DNA of 64,000 bases from Olsenella sp. An290 (GTDB lineage: Bacteria; Actinomycetota; Coriobacteriia; Coriobacteriales; Atopobiaceae): contig NZ_NFIU01000004.1 of the NCBI RefSeq assembly GCF_002159535.1, positions 1 through 64,000 of the forward strand. The letters run 5' to 3'. Shown one piece after another: positions 59,889 to 64,000 of the stretch. Under the pieces are notes generated by a model. The model saw only the letters and a list, made by a program, of their open reading frames with translations. It did no database searches and was not told the DNA's origin. The translations under genes and the position numbers were made by a program. The stretch's first letter is position 1, and each line of letters starts with the position of its first letter.

Positions 59889-60477
59889 GAGGAAGAACAA
59901 TACGCTGGTAAGGCAGACGGGGCGGCGTGCCTATCGCCCCGTCTGCTGGGTCTCAGCCGAGGGTGCCACCGAGCGAGACTACTTCCGTATGGCGGTTTTC
60001 AAGGATGCCCGTGCCTCCGTGAAGTATCCGAAAAACGTCCATCCTTCAAGGAGAAATCCCGCAGCGGTTCTCAAGAGACTCCAGAAGGAAATCGGGTCCG
60101 AGGAGCTTAGGGATGGAGATGAGGCGTGGGTTGTCGTGGACGTAGATGACTACGAGGGCGAGCTCGGTGATCTTCTCGAGTGGTGTGACAGTCATCCGGG
60201 TTTCCACCTCGCAGTGAGCAATCCAAAGTTCGAGCTGTTCCTCGTCATGCATTTTGAGAAAGCCAACGGATGCACGACAGCGGCAAAGGTCGACGCTGCC
60301 CTTAAACGTCACATGCCCGGGTACGATAAGCGCCTGACTCCGACGCAGTTCTCGCTCGAAGACGTGAGGGGTGCGATAGCAAACGCGAGAGAGAAGCGCG
60401 TTGCCCGTGCGGATGAGTTACCCGGGCCCGGGATGACGGATGCGTTCAAGCTGGCGGAGAGTTTGCTAGGAGTGTAG
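59881..60477 (+). CDS. RloB family protein, TOPRIM-like effector
   Basis: The 198-aa protein starts at ATG 59881, overlapping the ATPase gene by 8 nt; a GTG at 59866 is also in frame. RloB features are VCWVSAEGATERDYFRMA (Glu27, Glu31), DGDEAWVVVDVDD (Asp87, Asp89) and AVSNPKFELFLVMHFE (114-126). The Glu plus DxD arrangement resembles TOPRIM nucleases. In AbiL-type systems this protein is the partner of the RloA ATPase. It is translationally coupled to both neighbours. Confidence 0.88.
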   Translation: MGKRKNNTLVRQTGRRAYRPVCWVSAEGATERDYFRMAVFKDARASVKYPKNVHPSRRNPAAVLKRLQKEIGSEELRDGDEAWVVVDVDDYEGELGDLLEWCDSHPGFHLAVSNPKFELFLVMHFEKANGCTTAAKVDAALKRHMPGYDKRLTPTQFSLEDVRGAIANAREKRVARADELPGPGMTDAFKLAESLLGV

Positions 60478-60478
60478 G

Positions 60479-61426
60479 TTGATTGCGAGAAGCCTTCTTG
60501 ATGGGTTTACGGAGAAGCTTGAATTTGAGACCGTGTGGCAGCTCAAGCTTTACGACGGTGAGGTGTATCACTACTCCTCACTGGGGAACGTCAATCCCAT
60601 CCTCCTGGACGAAGAAGGCCTATGCCTCTGGGCGAGCAGAATTGACTGTTTGAACGACGCTTCCGAGGGGACGCTGCCCGTAATTCGGTTCGCCCAGGCC
60701 TGCGACGAGCTTAAGGCCGCTGGGAGAATTGACGAGAGTTTCTACGAATTGATCAGAGATGTTCGTCCCAACCGCACCGGGCTTATCCTCTATACGGCAA
60801 GCGGAAAGACTCGTCCGGTGAGAGATGAGTTCAAGACGTACGTCACCTCTTTTTCTGAGGACCCTGACGCGCTGGCAATGTGGAACTACTATTCCAAGGG
60901 CAACCGATATGAGGGGATGAATATAGGAGTCTCTTCTCGCGACTTGCTGAATTCTCTCAGCTCACGCCAAAACCAAGACGGAACCATGATGGCGCTCATG
61001 GTGAAGGTGATATATGACGAAAGAGAGCAGCTTGAGCTAATCGAGAGGGCACTCCTCGATTTGTATGAGAACTACGAACAGGGCTATGGGGGACACGTTA
61101 GATATCACATCGGAACGTTACTCAGTAATCTGAAGCCTGTCTTTAAGTACGCCTGCTTTTCCCACGAGAAGGAGGTGCGCTTGTTCGTCAACGTGTACAA
61201 CAAGCTTGAATCTGAGGTGCGTGTTGAGTACAGAACCTGTGCCGGATACGTGGTTCCCTATGTCTCCCTCAACTTTGACAGGGCTGTTGTTTCTCGGATA
61301 ACGCTTGGACCGAGTCTTGGAAGCGATGATCAGAAGGCTGTGCAGAAAAAGGTCGTTGAGGAGATGCTGAAGAGCTGTGGCTATCGAGCCGCGGTTGAGC
61401 AGTCGAACATTCCCGTGAGATACTGA
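60479..61426 (+). CDS. DUF2971 domain protein, third gene of the defence-like operon
   Basis: The 315-aa protein starts at TTG 60479, 1 nt after rloB, with TAGGAGTGTAGG upstream. DUF2971 hallmarks: LYDGEVYHYSSLGNVNPILLDEEGLCLWASRIDCLNDASEG (about 24-64), YVTSFSEDPDALAMWNYYS (121-139) then YEGMNIGV, and FSHEKEVRLFV near 230. The conserved aromatic/acidic pattern suggests an enzyme, but activity is unknown. DUF2971 genes are often found in defence islands. Its tight coupling to rloB suggests a three-component system. Confidence 0.82.
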   Translation: MIARSLLDGFTEKLEFETVWQLKLYDGEVYHYSSLGNVNPILLDEEGLCLWASRIDCLNDASEGTLPVIRFAQACDELKAAGRIDESFYELIRDVRPNRTGLILYTASGKTRPVRDEFKTYVTSFSEDPDALAMWNYYSKGNRYEGMNIGVSSRDLLNSLSSRQNQDGTMMALMVKVIYDEREQLELIERALLDLYENYEQGYGGHVRYHIGTLLSNLKPVFKYACFSHEKEVRLFVNVYNKLESEVRVEYRTCAGYVVPYVSLNFDRAVVSRITLGPSLGSDDQKAVQKKVVEEMLKSCGYRAAVEQSNIPVRY

Positions 61427-61559
61427 GTTACACACGAACGATGTTTTCACAGAGTATATCGAGTGGCCTTGACCTCAGAATATATTTAAAGTTTCTTAGG
61501 AGCTCGAGGGTGCAGCATCGGCATTCAGGCGAGAAGAGCGACGGTTTGATGCTGCGTAG

Positions 61560-61697
61560 CCGACCCGTGCACCGCGCCAATTCCCCACGTGCCAGATGAA
61601 CCATGCCGACAAACGCTGTTGGTAAGGACGGCTAGCTGCATTCACGCAGAAACTATAGGAATACGTTGGTGTCGAGCGCAACTTTACGCCGGCTCAT
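61560..61697 (-). pseudogene. Decayed PIN domain toxin
   Basis: Starting at ATG 61697, overlapping the upstream gene's last codons (CATGAGCCGGCGTAA), the frame reads MSRRKVALDTNVFL, the start of a PIN domain. It is then cut by TAG (61653-61655), followed by FLRECS and another stop. Only a short degraded frame remains to about 61560. The lower boundary is approximate. The VALDTNVFL motif supports the PIN assignment. Confidence 0.6.
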
Positions 61698-61965
61698 GGT
61701 AGGGCTCCATCCTCTTGAGCTCGAGCGTCGCTCTGTCGAGGATGAGCGTCTTATAGGTGCGCAGTGACTTTGGGCTTGTAGTGAGTCCTGCAAGGGCCGT
61801 TGCCGGAAGGTCGCTTCCGAGGACGTAACCAACAACGACGCGCCAGCTGGTTTCGTCCTCGCTCAACTCGATGCCCTCAAGAGCTGCGTACCTGGCCTCC
61901 GGGATGAGCTCCACGAGAATCTCAACCGCTCTCTTTGCTGCTGCCTGCGCCGACGAGACGTCCAT
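61684..61965 (-). CDS. Small protein preceding a PIN toxin remnant, probable orphan antitoxin
   Basis: The 93-aa protein starts at ATG 61965 (MDVSSAQAAAKRAVEIL), with GGAGG 11-7 nt upstream on the minus strand. ATG 61983 gives 99 aa. The sequence EARYAALEGIELSEDETSWRVVVGYVLG, then LTTSPKSLRTYKTLILDRATLELKRMEPY, resembles small alpha/beta proteins next to PIN toxins. It overlaps the PIN remnant in toxin-antitoxin style. No family name can be given with confidence. Confidence 0.6.
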   Translation of the reverse strand: MDVSSAQAAAKRAVEILVELIPEARYAALEGIELSEDETSWRVVVGYVLGSDLPATALAGLTTSPKSLRTYKTLILDRATLELKRMEPYHEPA

Positions 61966-61983
61966 GACGAGTCCTCCAACCAT

Positions 61984-62355
61984 GTCGTTCCTTTCTCTTC
62001 AAGTGTAGCGCGCTCGCGTTCAAGCTCTTGAGGTAGTTCCTCATGAAGCCTCCGTGCCTCCATTGAGGGGTAAGACCCTAGCACGGAGGCGGTAGGCCTT
62101 GTCTTGCAGTTGTCTTCCACGTAGCTGCGTTCCCAGCTCAAGACAGTTGAGAAGGACATATGGTTCGAATCTCTATCGACAGACGGTCGGGTTTCGTGTG
62201 TCACCGGTAGACAAGTTGCCTTGGGTGCAAATCGTTGCGTCGCGCGTCCGCACAATGGGTGTCGGGGACAGCGAACGGCATAGTCGCCGTCAAAACGGCT
62301 TGCTGGAAGAAGCACTTGTGGACAACGAGGGCCAGGCGTTCGCGACGCTCGCGAC
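61984..62355. other. Gene-poor stretch of the island
   Basis: This is the first part of the 602-nt gap before the AGCS gene. Open frames on both strands (for example minus 62174 to 61863) lack ribosome sites and conserved motifs and overlap the small gene above. Mixed base composition suggests remnants of acquired DNA. No tRNA or integrase was seen. Confidence 0.4.
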
Positions 62356-62453
62356 TTTACCGCCAAATCTTTACCGCCAGTGGCGGTAAAACCCTATCGG
62401 AGCGTGGAGGACAAGATTATTCTGGCGTGAATAATTCTGCGGAGAATAATCTT
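62356..62453. repeat. Repeats upstream of the AGCS symporter
   Basis: TTTACCGCCA occurs directly at 62356 and 62370, then inverted as TGGCGGTAAA at 62381-62390 (1-nt centre). A second inverted repeat, AAGATTATTCT (62413-62423) and AGAATAATCTT (62443-62453), follows. GGCCGAGAAGG ends the region. These could be operators or the edge of the island. Confidence 0.65.
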
Positions 62454-62585
62454 GCGGCCGAGAAGGGCGCGGCGCTTCAAGCGTAGCCCGACAATCAACG
62501 CTCCCGTCACGCTACGGAAACACAGGTAGGGCAAAGTTACCCTTTGTGTAGCTGAAACTGCCCGCGCCCCGTCGAGAGGCCCTCC

Positions 62586-64000
62586 ATGTTCGACTTCCTC
62601 ATGTCCGCCATCACCGCCCTGAACGACAACGTGCTGTGGGGCGTCCCCATGGTCGTGCTGATGCTCGGGACCGGCGTGTTCCTGCTCTTCGTCATCAAGG
62701 GCGTCGTGTTCTCACGCTTCAACGTGGTGATGCGCTACACCACCAAGACGCTCTTCCAGCGCGCTGACCCGTCGGAGGCGGGGGAGGGCACCATCTCGCC
62801 CTTCCAGGCGGTGTGCACCGCGCTCGCCGCGACGCTCGGCACCGGCAACATCGTGGGTGTGGCGCTCGCTGTGGCCACGGGCGGCCCGGGGTCGATCTTC
62901 TGGCTGTGGCTCTCCGCGCTGGCTGGCATGGTCATCAAGTTCTGCGAGGTCACGCTCTCGGTGGCCTACCGCACGCGCAACGAGCGCGGCGAGATCGTGG
63001 GTGGCCCCATGTACTACATCTCCCGTGGCCTGGGCAAGACCTGGCTCGCGATGCTGTTCGCCGCCTTCGGCTTCCTAGCGTCCTTCGGCATCGGCGCGAG
63101 CGTGCAGGCCAACTCGCTCGCCGGCAGCGTGAACGCCACCTTCGGGGTGCCGCTGCCCGTCATCGGCGCCGTCGTGGCGCTGCTCGCGGGGCTCGTCCTC
63201 ATCGGCGGCATCACCCGCATTGCCCAGATCACCGAGAAGCTCGTGCCCTTCGCGGCCATCTTCTACCTGCTTGGCGCCGCGGCGGTGCTCGTGGTCAACG
63301 CCGGTGAGATCCCCGCCGCGATAGCCCAGATCTTCCGCGACGCCTTCACCGGCACCGCAGCCACGGGCGGCTTTTTGGGCGCCACGGTCATGTACGCGTG
63401 CCGCGTGGGCATGTCGCGCGGCGTGTTCACCCACGAGGCGGGCATGGGCTCGGCACCCATCGCGCACGCCTCCGCCGACACCGATCACCCCGCCCGCCAG
63501 GGCCTGTGGGGCACCTTCGAGGTGTTCTTCGACACCATCGTCATGTGCACGATCACGGGCCTCGTGATCATCACCTCAGGGCTGTGGCACGCCGACCCCA
63601 TGATGTCCGAGGGCGCCATGAGCTCGGCGGCCTTTGGGCAGAGCATCCCCGGCGGCCAGTACATCGTGACCGTGGGCCTCATGCTCTTCGCGTTTGCCAC
63701 GCTCATCGCGTGGTACTACTACGGCGAGAAGTGCGTGGAGTACCTCTTCCGCAAGAGCCGCGCGCGACGCGCCTCCGTGCGCGTCTATCAGGTTGCCTAC
63801 GTCGCCATGGTGTTCGCGGGCTGCGTGACCAACCTCGACGTGGTGTGGGAGTTCGCCGACTGCTTCAACGGCCTCATGGCGATTCCGAACCTCATCGCGC
63901 TGATCGCGCTCTCGCCCGTGATCCGGCGGCTTGCGGCGGACTTCTTCCGCGATCCCGACCGCCGACGCCCGCGCGACACGGACTACAGCGGGATGCTGTC
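62586..64000 (+). CDS. AGCS family sodium:alanine/glycine symporter, 3' partial
   Basis: The frame runs open from ATG 62586 (MFDFLMSAITALNDNVLWG) to the window end, at least 471 codons; it is cut by the edge. GAGAGGCCCTCC precedes the start. AGCS signatures: SPFQAVCTALAATLGTGNIVGVALAVATGGPGSIFWLWLSALAGM, GGPMYYISRGLGK, GFLASFGIGASVQANS, VGMSRGVFTHEAGMGSAPIAHASADTDHPARQGLWGTFEVFFDT, and IAWYYYGEKCVEYLF. It imports alanine or glycine with Na+. GC content is high again, so it marks the right edge of the island. Confidence 0.95.
   Translation, partial: MFDFLMSAITALNDNVLWGVPMVVLMLGTGVFLLFVIKGVVFSRFNVVMRYTTKTLFQRADPSEAGEGTISPFQAVCTALAATLGTGNIVGVALAVATGGPGSIFWLWLSALAGMVIKFCEVTLSVAYRTRNERGEIVGGPMYYISRGLGKTWLAMLFAAFGFLASFGIGASVQANSLAGSVNATFGVPLPVIGAVVALLAGLVLIGGITRIAQITEKLVPFAAIFYLLGAAAVLVVNAGEIPAAIAQIFRDAFTGTAATGGFLGATVMYACRVGMSRGVFTHEAGMGSAPIAHASADTDHPARQGLWGTFEVFFDTIVMCTITGLVIITSGLWHADPMMSEGAMSSAAFGQSIPGGQYIVTVGLMLFAFATLIAWYYYGEKCVEYLFRKSRARRASVRVYQVAYVAMVFAGCVTNLDVVWEFADCFNGLMAIPNLIALIALSPVIRRLAADFFRDPDRRRPRDTDYSGML

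Noticed and set aside
62160-62180. tRNA-like GGTTCGAATC
   Set aside because: The flanks cannot form the T-arm stem and there is no acceptor or anticodon arm around it.
61863-62366. 167-codon minus-strand frame
   Set aside because: It overlaps the better-supported small gene in another frame, its Arg/Ser-rich end is typical of a shadow frame, and no motif is seen. The inner part from 62174 is mildly protein-like but unsupported.
62470-62585. Glycine riboswitch before the AGCS symporter
   Set aside because: GCTGAAACTGCCC loosely recalls the motif, but the conserved glycine aptamer blocks are missing.

Overview
The window is GC-rich, tightly packed bacterial chromosome, about two thirds G+C by eye. 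Gene content suggests a Coriobacteriia actinobacterium, probably Atopobiaceae and Olsenella-like. This is inferred from the mix of GatCAB, SufCBDSU with Rrf2, dltABCD, AmaP/DUF2273/Asp23, a TPP-riboswitch-led pyrimidine ABC transporter, and an anaerobic selenium/molybdenum purine cluster. No rRNA, tRNA, CRISPR array or intact insertion sequence was recognised.

Layout. 1-2462: a UvrD/PcrA helicase cut by the window start; then an MscS channel, a Tat-exported LPQTG-anchored phosphoesterase, and luxS with mtnN (S-adenosylhomocysteine detoxification and AI-2). 7.8-12.6 kb: DegV, a DUF1836 protein, NhaA and an envelope-stress trio (AmaP, DUF2273, Asp23). 12.9-15.2 kb: a D-2-hydroxyacid dehydrogenase, a C_GCAxxG_C_C protein and a YdjM-like membrane protein. 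15.6-18.7 kb: TPP riboswitch, thiamine-binding protein and a thiXYZ-type transporter. 19.0-23.8 kb: an unusual cassette of an anchored substrate-binding-like protein, a lipoprotein joining a substrate-binding domain to a vWA domain, an XpaC-like membrane protein and TelA. 23.8-28.1 kb: DeoR regulator, membrane protein, M18 aminopeptidase, class II aldolase. 28.5-34.6 kb: dltA-B-C-D-X, with dltB frameshifted, and a serine hydrolase. 34.5-39.9 kb: suf operon on the minus strand with a terminal Rrf2 gene. 40.2-47.9 kb: BASS transporter, gatCAB, YitT, and a Phd/PIN toxin-antitoxin pair. 47.9-57.9 kb: purine module made of a YheO-type regulator, NCS2 permease, ssnA, ygfK, a ferredoxin and a fused FeS/Mo xanthine dehydrogenase. 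58.3-62.5 kb: a lower-GC accessory island with an RloA-RloB (AbiL-like) plus DUF2971 operon behind a perfect 21-bp-arm palindrome, then a decayed PIN toxin module. 62.6 kb to the end: an AGCS symporter cut by the window edge.

Two genome-wide patterns stand out. Most long intergenic gaps carry a long inverted repeat; some fall into families (arms ATTGGGTGGCATSTTTGATG at two loci; a 27-nt GTGCAAAG...TTTGCAC unit at three), others are unique. The 10-mer GTTCTTCTCG (or its complement CGAGAAGAAC) was counted by eye 21 times. Eleven copies are in the small intergenic fraction, several in or beside hairpin loops. These repeats, the vWA/TelA cassette and the RloAB-DUF2971 operon are the best candidates for poorly described biology here.
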